The position numbers and the translations under genes were made by a program. DNA of 64,000 bases from Pyrrhosoma nymphula (Eukaryota > Arthropoda > Insecta > Odonata > Coenagrionidae): positions 5,022,001 through 5,086,000 of the forward strand of contig OY754330.1 in the NCBI GenBank assembly GCA_963573305.1. Direction: 5' to 3'. Each line of letters begins with the position of its first letter. The first letter of the stretch is position 1. Shown here one piece after another: positions 21,606 to 33,970 of the stretch. The notes beneath the pieces were generated by a model, which worked only from the letters and a program-made list of their open reading frames with translations, was not told the origin of the DNA and ran no database searches.

Positions 21606-24600
21606 AGCCTCATTAGATGTCTAAAGATAATTCATCCCGTGAAAATGGAAACAGAAACCAGATTAGCGGAAAGGGCTGGAATTCAAGACAGCGAAAGATG
21701 CACGTGGCATTCTCGGACGACTGACTATCTTCCAAGCGGGTCTCGAAATTGCCAAAAGAGGAAACCAGGCACACTTCGCAAGACAAACAGAAGCGAAGAT
21801 TCGTGATTTCGTGGTCGCTGTAAGAGGGGGGAGGGGGGGGGGTTTCATTTCAACTTCAGTCCATGCTGAAGCGGATCGCAAGTGCACGATGAACGTGCAG
21901 CGTTAAGTTCGTCATCGTGAAATATTTCATCTAGAAATGTTTCGGCCCGTAAGTTCGGACGGACTTAAAAATCACGCCTGCCGACTTAAATAACATTGAA
22001 CGTTCCACTACGTACGCTTTAATTAGTTTTCTGGTAAATAAATATCCACACAACGAAATATATTAAAAATTCGTTGATCTTTACATCGACCTCACATTTT
22101 CTTATAATGGGAAGTAATATCTAAAATAAAAAAGTTGGCAAAGAATGGCTGATTTTAATTTATCACCTAAACTCGACATAACTTCCCTGTATATAAATAC
22201 CTGATAAAAATCCCCTCGTGACGCCCAATATTGCCAACTCTAACAATGAACGTAAACGTCGGATCGCACCATGAGGATGTTCGCTTAGAACAGCATCGTG
22301 CACCATTCACCCCTTCCTCCTCATGCGTTGTCAACCATCGCTCGATCAACATGCGCGCATGGCGCCACAGATGAACGCGGAGATCACACACAACACGCGT
22401 GCCCTCTCGACACCAAACCCCTCTGCAACCAAAGAGGAAAGCGCCATTTTGCTCACCCCCCCCCCCTTTACCCGCACCCCCCCCTCACTCAACCACCCCG
22501 TCCCCAGGGGAACGGGAAAGCAATTACGGCGAGCCCGATGGGGGAGGGTCTCTAAAGGGTGCACTTGGGGAAGGGGCGGGGAGGAGAGGGGAATGGTTTT
22601 GCGGCGGTGCACTGGGGGAGGGGGCGGGGACGTGGCTTCCGGGAGGAGGAGGATGGTGCGGGCGAGCACCACGCATGTCAACGGCGCGGCAGCACTAGCT
22701 GGTGCTTCCCACTTTCGAAGCACCGAAATCCGCCTCTCGCTAGTCGCTTCCTGTCCTCCCCTTATGAAACCGAATTGATGCCCTCATTTTCTGTTCTTCA
22801 AATAATTCCAGCTATTCTGATACATGGTCCTTTTTCCCCTGCACGCCGATGGTCATTCTACGCAGCATTGCTGTAGATTCACGCACTATCTGCAGGATAA
22901 GGGAAAAGTAATTGGAGTGAAGAGTAGTAGGATATTAAGGTGAACAGTGGTTACCCTGCTTCATTGAAGGTAGGTGTGCTCGATTTCAAAGGCCATTTGT
23001 AATTTGCGACTCACTTCCGTTTCAAGGAAGAGAATCGATTCTGAAGAGAGAGAGAGGACATCGCGAGAGGGTTCTTCTCATTTGTTTCTTGTCCTTGATG
23101 GCGAACGTGTGTTCTATTCTCAAACGATTCCACGTGTGGAAGACGGCTGACTTCCCTTCAAAAGGAGCAATATTCAAGCGTTCTTCTGTTGCTAGGCTAC
23201 CCTCGATGGGCAGCTTGAGGGCAGAAGTAAGGGTATGACACATGAATTTCGCTAAACGACACATTCAAAACAGCACATAATAAGCAAATTAGTTACGTCC
23301 GATTTACCTTACACCCTTTGACAGAAATACCCCCGAGAACATTTACTCGACGTTATGCATGAGAGATAAAAGTAAAATATATGCTATGAGTATCTTCTCT
23401 TGATAAAAAGTGATACGTACTTCACTGAACGCTGGACAAGCAAAATTAATAAGTTTATTTTCCTTTCAAATGCTTGCCAAACACACTGAGATTTTCAGGA
23501 TTCCAGGATACTCCCTCTCTGGAGAGACTTTCATCCCATTGGGCCAGTCAGAGGGAAGGGCGGGCCGAGCGACAAGAGCTCGCATTCGAGATGAATTTGG
23601 GCGACTCGAGAGGGAAGAGGACCACTCTCGCCGAGTGGTGCGGGGAGGTCACCTGAGATTCGCGTTCGGCACTCAAGAACGACGCCAGTGGAAGACAGCG
23701 AGCACCACGGCTGATGCTCCGGTGCGTGGCATGTGCGACCTCCCGCTGCATTACATATTCACGAGTGATGTGGGGGTGTAGGGGGGGCGAGAGGTGGGAA
23801 GGGACGTCCGTGCATCACGTCATCGCGCGCACGAGGGATCAGTAGGGCAGGGGGATGGTGCACGCACGAGACGAGGGATTTGAAAGGTCGACGACGGCGA
23901 AGGGGTTGAGTAGTTGCGTGCACCGGACGAGGTTTCGCGGCGGGAAGAAGGGTTTGCGCTAATACTTCGTCCCCCTCCTGACCCCACAGGTCACAAGTGG
24001 AGCGGGGCACGCTCTGCGCCGTCGTCTCACCGGGAGCACGCCCGTGTCGTGTCACCCCCGCCAAGGGGGGGTGTAAGAGGGGAATGTATGAATGGGAGAG
24101 TGGAGGGGGGGGGAGGGAAGGCGTGAAAAATTCATGGCGGTCGCCGTGATTGTCGGAAGCGCACGCGTGCGTCGAGAAGGACGAGGTGAGTAGCAACTGA
24201 AAATCGATTCGCACGGCACGGACGAAAAAACCCGCCTTTTGATCCAAAGATATCCCATTTCTCTTAAACGAGCGAATAGCACTTGAAGATTAACGAAATC
24301 TAAGAAGTGTGAAATTGTTCAAGATGAGATTGAACCGTAGAAATGATCCCCAACGTTTGGCGAAAATCAAAAGTTGTCTATTCAGCCGACGAAGAGTTTG
24401 CGCCGGACATAATTCATAAATATTCAGCAGCTCTATCGTGTACGACTGGGTGCTATGTTTTCCAGACTAATCATGTCCAGAGGTACTTTTAGTGGATTTA
24501 GTTTTCTCTTAAATTTTCTGATTCTTCTATTTATAACACGCTCAACCTTTATCGTCAGTATACCTGAACTTCATACCTTCCAGCAAAGGTTTCTCTCAAA

Positions 24601-25779
24601 ATGAGATTCCTCGTTTCAATACTACCCCCCACCCCCCCACTCAGTCGTTGAAGTACATACGTGCGTCTTTCACGAGCAAACCCCATCCTCTCAACCGAAA
24701 GCCCCCGAAGGTGACTTCAAGTCCTTCTACAAGAGAGGCCAAGTGTTGTCGAAAGAAAAACAGTCCCGGCCACGAGAAGAATCCAATGCTCTCTTTGTTT
24801 ATTCTTTGGCATCTTTTGTGAAGCTGAAAAAGATACCGTCCGCGAGCTTCCCCATCAACCTATCCTCCCCTCGTTTTGAAAGCCATTGTGAACTCCGCTG
24901 CAACGGCCACGCTCATCAATTCAGGCGAGAATGACCTCAGCTGCCGTACCCTGCCTTCGCAACCGATGATACTGCACTTCAGCGAAACCATATCTATACT
25001 CAATCACTTGTACCTTCGGAGTCGCAGTTAAATTTATATTTTTTTATCGATCGCAATAGTAATTCCTTTAAAGCCAATGTATATTCCTCGTGTTATTTTC
25101 GAAATTGCAGTAAAAATTGAGTAACATGGTGCAGTTTCTATTTGCCTTCACTCTATGAGCAATTAAAATTTTCTTTCCAACGTGTCCCTGAGTTTCCTTC
25201 AATACCCAAAACACCCATTAGGATAGAATCCTGGAGTAAAATATATAACAAAGTACCTACTAGGATAACCAGTTAGACTAAAGTAATATAACCACTATAG
25301 GAAGCATCTAAATCATCTTCATAACTATCTTATCCAAAAATAGAAACATTATTAAAACCTTCTCACGTACCTATTTCATAATACTTAATAATCGTGTTAT
25401 GTATGTACATCCACGAAACTATTTAGGATGCAGGAAATACTTAGCGTCATCAGACTATTTGGTTTTATCAAGGAGGTGGGAAGCTGAGCAGCTGATTCGA
25501 GTGTAGCAATTCAGGACTCAATGAAAAGGAGGAGGTGATGTGCCGTCAATCAAAGGCCAATCAACCCAAAATGGAGATTCAAGTCGGAACAACGTGCCTC
25601 CGTCCCGGCGTGCCTCAAACTCCCATTTGTGCAGCGCCACACAACGGATGCCTCCCCGAACACGAAACGATCATTCCGAGTGGACTCCCGTCTTCCCCAC
25701 TCGTTGTTTAAGTCGTCAAGTGCCGTTTCGAAGCGGCGCCTAGTGAATCGAACGACAAAGGCTCAAGTTCGGGAAAGGA
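21606..25779. other. Intergenic DNA with two GC islands; no gene
   Basis: Islands lie at about 22440-22670 (C-rich then G-rich plus strand) and 23760-24130 (G-rich plus strand); a G-run is at 21824-21842. The open frames there are low complexity. AT-rich spacer from 24250 to 25500 shows no recognised exon or element. Confidence 0.5.
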
Positions 25780-26260
25780 ATTCTCGCGCGGGAGGGGGAG
25801 GAAGGGGGGTATGGGGATCTGGTGACAACGCGAGGAAAAGCGCCGGACGGCAGACAGTGAGAGAGAGAAAGGCATTCATTCGTTCGCCAATCGCTTTTTA
25901 TTTTTCCCCCTTTCGACGTCCCATCGAATTCCCACTCTGCCCCTCCCCCCCCCCTTTCCCCCACCCACCCCCGCCCCCTTCGGCCCCAGGGGCACTGACG
26001 CCCCACCGCACACTCTTACTCGCGTGGCTAAATACTCCTCTTCGCGACGGACGAGGCACACACGAATACACGACCGAGAGATTTCACTCGCACACAACAC
26101 GAGATCCGTGCCTGCCCCACCCCCCCTTCTCCCTCCCTCCCTCCCCCCTTGCCTTTTCGGCGGTGGCGGACTACGAGTGGCCTCCCTCCCACCCCACCCC
26201 TCCCTCCCTCCGCTGGACCACACTCTTCGGGAGAGAGAGAGGAATATAAATGCGGGAGGC
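25780..26260. other. GC-rich island, purine to pyrimidine switch
   Basis: A G-rich plus strand (25785-25815) gives way to C-rich strings (25935-25985, 26115-26215) and then a GAGAGAGAGGAATATAAATG segment with a TATA-like box near 26247. Long frames in this region are Pro/Ser/Gly-rich artefacts. Confidence 0.55.
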
Positions 26261-26702
26261 GAAATAAAGGGATCGCAGCAGCCGGGCCAGAGAGCGGTCG
26301 GCGCTCAATTCGCAAAAGGGTTCGTGCGTGGACGAGGAGTCCTCTATATTGCGAGAATTGAATCGGCTGCCAGGTGGAGTGTGCAAAAAGACCCCTCTCC
26401 TCGTAGATGGGTAAACGGGGGGGAGCATTCTTCCCGATTGACGAGTGAACGCCAATGAACTGAGTGTCTCACCACCAAAGCCAATGCAACAACCTCAGAG
26501 AGTGCGCCCCCGCGGTCCGCTCTTCTCCGCTCTCATGCAGCAACGATTCTTGTCGGAATCTCCTAGTTATTTTTTATTCACCTATTTTATTGTACCATCG
26601 AAAACGTCCATTTATCAAATTCTCAGAGGCTTCATGGTGAAGCCCAAAGGTGCCTAATAAGGGTTGTAATGCAAGCACAAATTTGATTTAAAAAAGATTC
26701 AA

Positions 26703-26837
26703 ACAATGCGATGGTTTGTAAATAAATTCACTTAATATTGTTCCACAAAATTTTTTTATTATTACCATAACTAAATAATATAAATTATAAAAAATCATTG
26801 TGGAACATTAGTAAGTGAATTTATTGACAAAACCATC
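26703..26837. mobile_element. Short MITE related to the 2.1-kb piggyBac-like relic
   Basis: The left arm ACAATGCGATGGTTTGTAAA, continuing to GTTCCACAA at 26748, pairs with the right arm TTGTGGAACATTAGTAAGTG, continuing to ACAAAACCATC at 26837. The AT-rich middle is itself nearly palindromic, so the whole unit can fold back. Its ends match both ends of 2083-2440, but it has lost all coding sequence. Confidence 0.75.
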
Positions 26838-28167
26838 TGAAACGTCCAACTATGCAATAAGCCGGGATTGATTTCGCGTTCCGTAGTCATTTAGCCGTTC
26901 AAAACAACGACTCCCGTCACCCCATACGAAAGCCAACTTCGCTCGTGATCAATGAACTGGAACGAACTGGATCGTGGGTGATGGTGATCACTTATCAATT
27001 CAGTGAATTCCGATGAGTCGTCGTGATTAGCATGAATGCAAACGCATGAAACCAACAATAATTTACAATTCCAAACCACTTTGACCAAAACTAGGATATA
27101 TTAAGAAGACCCGACGACTAATGAATGATATTGGTAAACTGCGAGAGGGATATATTATGTTTAAATAAGTGAGCTACAGATTTCCTCCGTCCATAAAATA
27201 ATCGGGGACGGAATTTGAACAGCGTCTCCATGGACCGTTTCTAGCGGATCTCGTCAAATTCGTCCACAAGGGAACACATCGAAAACGTGTCTCCGTTCGC
27301 CGGTAACCAATGGTGAATTATTGAACCTTGAAGCACAAGGTGGGGAACGGAGAAAGACAGCGAAGCAAGCCGACATATTCCGAGAAGACTCTCCTTTCCC
27401 CCGGTAGAGATATAGAACCACCCACGTGTGCGAAGAGAGAGTTTATTCTCTCTCTCTCTCACATGTCCTCACCGTCCCTGCCTTGTTTTGGCTGACCTCC
27501 CCCTCCCTCCCCCTCCCTCCCCTCCTGGCCACCACCCCTCGCAGACCGCAAGCCTTTTGAAACGCGGTGGCCAGTGAGTGTAAGTGACCGCTGACGGGAA
27601 CAGCAGAGCCCGGCGACAATGCATCCTCCTCCTCCTCTCACGGCAAAGTCCTCTCCTACCACATTCGCCCCCGCCTCCCCTTCTCTCCTGCCCCTCCACC
27701 CCCCCCCCCCCAACATCGCCTCCCCTATGGGAGGGTGAAGTCATCGTACCGAAGTCGGATCTCCGTCCTTCGCAAAGGGATGCCTATTTTGAGCGTCATA
27801 AAAAGCGTTCGTCGCCCCGAGTAATAATTATAATCTAGGAATGCCAACACCCTGGTGTTTGCTCAACCCGAGCACCCGGTGTACCAACCCGGGTGTTAAC
27901 CTCAGGGAACCGCGTGGAGTCTGGCCAGCCGGAAAGAGCCTAAAATCTGGAGTAATCGGTGATGGCTCCAAAGCCCTCCGTGTTAGGACGAGTTTTCGAA
28001 GCTGAGGCCGCGCACCTGATTCGGCGTTTAATACCTGCAAATGAGTGTATGCAAACCTTGTATTGTATTACATATTTATTGTATGTACGTAAATATTTAA
28101 GGACATTTTTTCGTTAATGTAATCATTATCGTCCACTTCTTCGATCCACCATTCACCATTTCTGATC
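26838..28167. other. Intergenic DNA with pyrimidine-rich tract; no gene
   Basis: A CT microsatellite (27447-27461) leads into CCTCCCCCTCCCTCCC-type sequence at 27490-27540 and a C-run near 27699-27710. The rest is spacer. No exon or RNA gene is recognised. Confidence 0.55.
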
Positions 28168-28555
28168 GGTACACCAAAGAGGGTGAAAGTAGTCACGAAA
28201 AAAGTCATTTGGCTACACAGGTATTCGAACCGGAATCTCCCAGTTGGCGGTCAGGTGTGTTATCCAGTTACACCGTCATTTGGGAGATCCAAATTCGAAT
28301 CCCGGTGTAATCAAATGATTTTTTCATGACGATGACCTCGATATTCACAGGCGTAACTTTGTGAAAATCCGTATTGACAGAATCAATACAAACTTTGTAA
28401 TTTTCACAATTTGAATTTTATTTAATGAAACCTAGAAATGGAGATGTCACCTACGCGATAAAAAACAGTTTTATTAAATACATTTCATGGCGAAATTTAC
28501 AAAGTTTGTATTAATTCTGTTTTCATGACGAATTTCACCCTCTATGGTGTAGTAC
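28168..28555 (-). repeat. Nested fold-back SINE-like element
   Basis: Outer arms pair GGTACACCAAAGAGGGTGAA (28168) with TTTCACCCTCTATGGTGTAG (to 28555 region). Inner arms pair AGTCATTTGGCTACACAGG with the region CCGGTGTAATCAAATGATTT. The minus strand between them is tRNA-like, with GGTGTAACTGGATAACAC as an A-box region and CCGGTTCGAATACC as a B box. Both right arms contain TTTTCATGACGA, so the right arm is present twice. A perfect small hairpin, GTATTGA/TCAATAC, is at 28371-28389. No protein is encoded. Confidence 0.65.
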
Positions 28556-28957
28556 ATCTTTGAACCCGCTTGCGCGTGACTGAGTGCCACACCATTTGTG
28601 CAATCGCAATGATTGGAACATTTCTGATAGCCACAGCCATAGCGATAGGCCAAGTCTTATGTTTGTCACTACCAATCAGAGAGCGGAGGCAGCAGAGGGA
28701 GGGGTGGGGTGGGGGAGGGAGAGTCTCCCCCCTTTCGAGGAGACAGAATGGGAGCTCCCGAACTCCACGACGCGACGAGTCCACTCGCCAAACCAATCCA
28801 TTCATTCATTTATTCCAATCCTTTGTCCTCCCCCACCCAACGACTGCCACCCTCATTACCTCACCCACCCACACACATTCATCCCTCTCACTCTCATTCC
28901 CTCGTTCTTTTTACTCCCCTCATCCTCGGCTAAGGCGCGCACCTTTTCATTTTCCCC
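28556..28957. other. Spacer with GC-rich and CCCACC-rich sequence
   Basis: 28685-28740 is G-rich and 28830-28960 C-rich on the plus strand. No gene can be supported. Confidence 0.5.
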
Positions 28958-28962
28958 CGACA

Positions 28963-30068
28963 CACAGTGAGCTGAAATCGAAAAAAGCTGGCCAAAAGTA
29001 AAAAAGTGATTTTTTTAAGCCAGGAAGCTGAAAATTTGCATAAATATTTTCAAAAGACCTGTGCATGCGATGGCGCAAAGCATTTTTCTTATTACTTAAC
29101 AATTAACAATTTGCATCAGGTCAAAGTTGCACAAATCTACACTCAATTTTCTCACGGAATCTTCAAAATCAAGCTGGTGCGACAACAGCTGAGGGCTGCT
29201 GACCTCGAAGAGACAATAATCCTGTGATGTATGCATGCTGTCTCCATTAAAAGTGTACGTGTTCGTCAGTAGGCGATGTCAAGTTGCTAAAAAGAGAAAC
29301 GCCCGCGGTGCACCCGAAGAAAGCAGTCTTTCAGTACCTCCTAAACCTTTACCCGATGTGACAAAATGCTTTATTTTTTCCGCGATTTCTCCAAAATATA
29401 ATACATGAAGGCTCTTTTCAATGTCTGTATCTCGAAAATCTCCATAGCGGAGTGGATGCGGCTACAATCCATTCCACACGCTTGCCGCACCACCTTACTC
29501 CCCGTTGCAGGCGGGTTGGACCAGACTCGACCGCGCGATCGAAAAACTGATGTTAAATTCGGGGTCGCAAACGGTCGCAGCAAAACTCATCGGATTCGCA
29601 CTTTGGAAGCTTTGTAGAGTTTTCCCAAATAAGTTACTTCGCTATGCTAGGCGATGCGAATAACTATTTCTCTACATATATTTAAAAAATGACCAAAAAT
29701 GAGGGTCGGTCATTTTGTTTAATATATTTGGTAAATAATGACAAAAAAGTAAGTAGACTACATTAAAACAAAGATAAAAAACTGTTTCATCTAGCTGCAT
29801 CACTTTTTATTCCAATTCTTTACCCATAAAGGCTTAGCAAGGGCTTGATTTTGAAGATTTTGTGAGAAAATTGAGTGTAGACCATTTTTGCAAAATTTGT
29901 GCAACTTTGACCTCATGCAAGTTGTTAATTGTTGAGTACTAATAAAAATGCTTTGAGTCATCGCATGCACAGGTCTTTTGAAAATATTTATGCAAAGTTT
30001 CTGCTTCCTGGCTTGAAAAAATCACTTTTTGACTTTTGGCCAGCTTTTTTCGATTTCAGCCCACTGTG
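28963..30068. mobile_element. Transib-like non-autonomous DNA transposon with CACAGTG ends
   Basis: The element begins CACAGTGAGCTGAAATCG and ends CGATTTCAGCCCACTGTG. It is flanked by the 5-bp direct repeat CGACA at 28958-28962 and 30069-30073. The terminal inverted repeats are long, about 212 and 226 bp (28963-29174 and 29843-30068), differing by scattered substitutions and one roughly 19-base insertion in the right arm. Transib transposons have ends resembling the V(D)J recombination-signal heptamer CACAGTG and make 5-bp GC-rich duplications, so both features fit. The roughly 670-bp centre has no transposase that I can recognise, so it would need one in trans. Confidence 0.75.
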
Positions 30069-30073
30069 CGACA

Positions 30074-33000
30074 TTTCCACTATCTCTCCCTGAACTATTT
30101 TACGCTCCACCCAAGAGGAATTCATTCGGGTCCGGAAATTTTAAATCATCCTTGTCACAAGTTCAATTGGAACGTTGCGGTAATTAAACTTTTGGCGGTA
30201 CCCGGGATGGTAACACGACACTCTGACAGCCAAAGAGACGCATCCATTCTCTGGCCTAGCTGTTGCACCCTTAGGACTTAATCTTCCGATTAGGGCCTTT
30301 AAGTTAAACACCGCGAGAACACCTCAGATGTCGGATCATCGGAAAAACAACATAGATCGGCCTCTATTTTGAACACGACGAGCCATAAAGTAAAAAATGA
30401 TATCGCCACATTAAGACAATTGTCGGTGCCTGTGGGATAGGTGTCCTCAAAAGTCCTCATCTTTTCACCCAATTGTCGTCATATTCCAGAGAAGAGAGTT
30501 CGACCGCCCTCTCCATCCTCGAACATTCGTGGTTCTCTTTTGTTTTCGCGTGCTCCGCTCCCTCGACACTCGTTCTCCGTCGCCTGCCCCCTCCCCCCTA
30601 CCTCCCTCTTCATCAATCATCATCACGCCCCGGGCGGTGTTCGAGGGGCGACCGCCCACGAGTGCTCCGGGTCGCCGGTCCCCGCTATTTGCGCGAGAGA
30701 CGAGAGAAAACGTGTTCCGTCCACGGCATGCCAGTAAATTCACGAATTCCAACATTAAAGATCGTTACAGGAGAGGCTATGGCCGTGAAGAAATTAAAAA
30801 GTCGACTTGGAGTAACGGGAAGAGCATTAATGCTGGAAATGCGTTAATAGCATGCACACGTAACCTCATTAAGATAATTTGGACGCCAAAAAAATATGAA
30901 AAGTAATAACTGAATCTATGCTAGATATGGATGGAACATCATCCGTTCAAGTGTACAGCTAAAACAAAGTTGTTATCAGTCATTATATTAGCTGGCCAAC
31001 TCATGACTTTCGTTTCACACGCGAAGCAAATGTCGTGTCCTGTTTTAAGAGATTTATTTTTCACGTTGCTTGGCAAATGTAATTGATAAGCATTGATTGA
31101 TTGATTATAAATTAGCAAAATGACTGGAATCCAAAATAATAATATGTTAGTAACGAGTGTTCCGGTCTCGGGCACATTATACACCAGCTACACGCCGACA
31201 AGTGCCCTGGCATGACCACAATAATGTTACATGTTTCGGTGTCACTTCAAACGAAATGTATTATTTTTAAACTAATTAATTTTTATGGGTGCAGCATTGT
31301 ATTAATTTCCCATGGGAAGTAACCGGTTCGACAAAATATCACTTGAGCTCCATAATGATACCAAATCGAGGAAAGGTTGCAAGTACTAGCTGCAGATGAT
31401 AAACGCCTGTGAGGGCGGGGAAAAGGGATTGTGCCCGGTCTCATACCCGAGACACGAGACGCGAAACTGCAGTTCAATCTGCAAAATGCTATGCTAATTA
31501 TCGCGGGGCGTTCTTTGCCTCGGAGCACCACAAAAGAAAGATGTAAAGCGGCGGGGAACTCCCAGAGTCGCGGTTGATGTCGACTTGGGCTCAGAATCAA
31601 AGCCACCGACGACGATCAGGACGGAGAGACTGCCATCGGAAATGCACCCGAATCGTTGAATCGAATTGAATTCCATCGCCAACGACTCTCGTTCACCGAC
31701 TTCGAAAGCGAGCGCTTCCCACGATGGACGAGGGGGGAGGGGGTTGAAAATGGGGGGAATGGAAGGAGAGGGGGCAAATTGCAAGAGAGCGCCGATACCC
31801 CTCTCACTCATGCGAGTCGTCGCCAATCCTGCTCCATCCTCCACCGGGCGCGGAAATGCTTCAAACGTCGCATTGGCGTCCTAATCCACACCTCTCCAGC
31901 TTTAGGATCCTCCTCGGGGAGCGAATGAAATTACAAAGTCAGTCTCATATCCCCTTCTTTTTTTTGAGGGTTTGCGCTCATGCTCCCAATGCCGTGGCTT
32001 CCCCAGATGGAGAGAGATATCCATCCAAGGGGGGATGGATATAAAGAGAGGAATGAATGCGAGAGAAAGGGGGAGGGAAGGGGGGGGGGAAGGGGAGGGC
32101 GAGGCGAAGTGGCGTGGCGGGGGACGTGTCATAATTCTCCGAGCACGCAAAAGGGCGCAGATGGGAAATTTTTAACAGGAACTGCCACCTGGTTCCTCCT
32201 TGGCAATTTTCGCCCGGGACTCCGATAAAAAAGCAGCCGTAGGACTAAGGGCTCTCTCTCTCCTCTTCCCCCTTCCCCCCCCCCCCACACCCCCTCCTCC
32301 CAAGGGTCGGGATGGGATCGTTGGTTCGGCAGGCGTCATCATCCGGGAGCTTAGCCGGACGCTATGTGGAGGGATTTGCCGAGAAGGGATTAGGGGCGGG
32401 ATTTGCGGGAGAGAGGGCCTTCGTGTGGGGTCGGTTGGGGGTGCGGGGGCAGGGGAGTGCGGAGTAGGGGGGGGAAGACCTCTCCTCCCCCCCTACTCCG
32501 CACAAAGGGGGATGAAGAGAGAAAGAGACACAGCGACGACGGAGGTGTCGCTGCGAACTCAACGGGCTCTCCCCCCGGATGGGGGTAGGGGGGGGCTGGA
32601 GACATTCGCTCTCGAAGGTACGGAGAGAGCGATGATGACAGCGATTCCCCGTCCTCAGGGCCACAGAGCGTTACTCTCTCCCCTTCTCGAGATGTCTGAC
32701 CGCGACTAAGGTGAGATAAGGTGTTGATAGTGGGTGGGTCTGAGAAGAGAAGAGCAGACTGGCAGCGATTGGCGACTTGGTAGCACGCCGGTGGACCAAG
32801 CACGAGGAAATGATTCATCATCAGACTGAGGATGGCAGAGGGGCATCGCGATATGCCTGGGACGCCGTATGCCATTTCGACCGAAGGCTCCCTTGAGAAG
32901 GTCACACTCGGAATTAAGGACCTCTTCGCATCCACACTGAGGGCGCACCACCAATCGAAGGCGATGAGCGTGAATCCCGAAATTGAGGCACGCCTGATGG

Positions 33001-33360
33001 AACACTATTGACTAGACTGTACGAGCTGTAAGAACGGATTTCTTCATCACGGGAAATATTTATAATATAAGATATTATTTTTCCCGCTAGATACAGCAAA
33101 CAAAAAATAACCAAGTTAAAATAAATACATCAACCAAAATCCTTCTCAAGTTTTCAAGATTCAGAATATTCCTATTACCAAAGAGTATAATCGTTATTCT
33201 AGGTACATGCGGCATATAATTTATTGAATGAATTGTAATGCATAAAAAATACCGAAAATTAATATTATTTTTCTTTCGACTGCTTTTTGTCCGTATTGAT
33301 AGAAATTGGTTGTTCGCTAATAGTTGATAGGAAAATAATTGAGGTCCTTTTCCTTTAACT
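30074..33360. other. Intergenic DNA with two GC islands; no gene
   Basis: Islands lie at about 30540-30720 and 32040-32600, the latter with a TATA-like GATATAAAGAG near 32037 and a C-run at 32274-32286. AT-rich spacer lies at 30850-31300 and 33000-33360. Frames in the islands overlap on both strands and are low complexity. No exon is recognised. Confidence 0.5.
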
Positions 33361-33374
33361 TGAGATTTCATACT
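33361..33374. repeat. Target-site duplication, 3' side of LINE insertion
   Basis: TGAGATTTCATACT occurs here and again, identical, at 33957-33970, bracketing the LINE fragment. Confidence 0.85.
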
Positions 33375-33956
33375 TCTTCCTCAGCTCTACAGCCCGGTTT
33401 GGGCCTTGGCTTCCTCAGTTAAATATGCCCCCATTCGGCTCTCCTTCTTGCTTTCTCTCTCAATCTTCCAATCCCCATTGTCTTCAGGTCCTCTTCAACA
33501 CCTTGTAGCCATCTTTTGCGTGGTCTTCCTCTCCTCCTACTCCCTTCCATCTTGCTATTTATTAACAATTTGGGCATTCTATACTCTTCCATCCTTTCAA
33601 CATGGCCCAACCATGACAGTCGCAATCACTTCGAGAACCAAACTATATCCTTCTCTTCCAATATTTCATTTATTTCAAAGTTCATCCTTATTCTCCATGT
33701 TTCTCCTTCTTTTACTGGGCCATAGACTCTCCTTATTATTTTCCATTCAAATCTTCTTAGTGTTTCTTCATCTTGTTTGGATAGGACCCATGTCTCAGCT
33801 CCATATGTAATTACTGGTCTCATCAATGTTTTATAAATTTTCAATTTAGTTTTCCTGGACAGAAGAGTTGATTTGAGGAGGGATAAATTTGCAAAATAGG
33901 CCTTGTTACCTTGCATTACCCTTTGATTTATCTCCTCAGAGATCTTATTTTCATTT
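33375..33956 (-). pseudogene. 5'-truncated LINE insertion (RTE/jockey-like ORF2 C-terminus)
   Basis: On the minus strand a single reading frame runs from the left end of the insertion to a stop at 33419, broken by just one in-frame TGA near 33626. The first part contains ISEEINQRVMQGNKAYFANL, TKLKIYKTLMRPVITYGAET and LRRFEWKIIRRVYGP, the usual region after the reverse transcriptase. After the stop comes LRLSWLGHVERMEEYRMPK, RRRGRPRKRWLQGVEEDL and ARRRAEWGHI, the usual C-terminus. A short 3' tail with GCCAAGGCCCAAACC and an AGAGCTGAGGAAG end follows. The 14-bp exact duplication on both sides marks target-primed insertion with 5' truncation. The few defects suggest a fairly young copy. It encodes no catalytic domain. 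Confidence 0.9.
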
Positions 33957-33970
33957 TGAGATTTCATACT
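33957..33970. repeat. Target-site duplication, 5' side of LINE insertion
   Basis: This is an identical copy of the 14-bp TGAGATTTCATACT found at 33361-33374. It marks the truncated 5' end of the inserted LINE. Confidence 0.85.

Noticed and set aside
28963..30068. hAT-type interpretation (ends CAGTG...CACTG with 8-bp duplication)
   Set aside because: The flanking 8 bases do not match, whereas shifting the ends by two bases gives an exact 5-bp CGACA repeat and CACAGTG termini.
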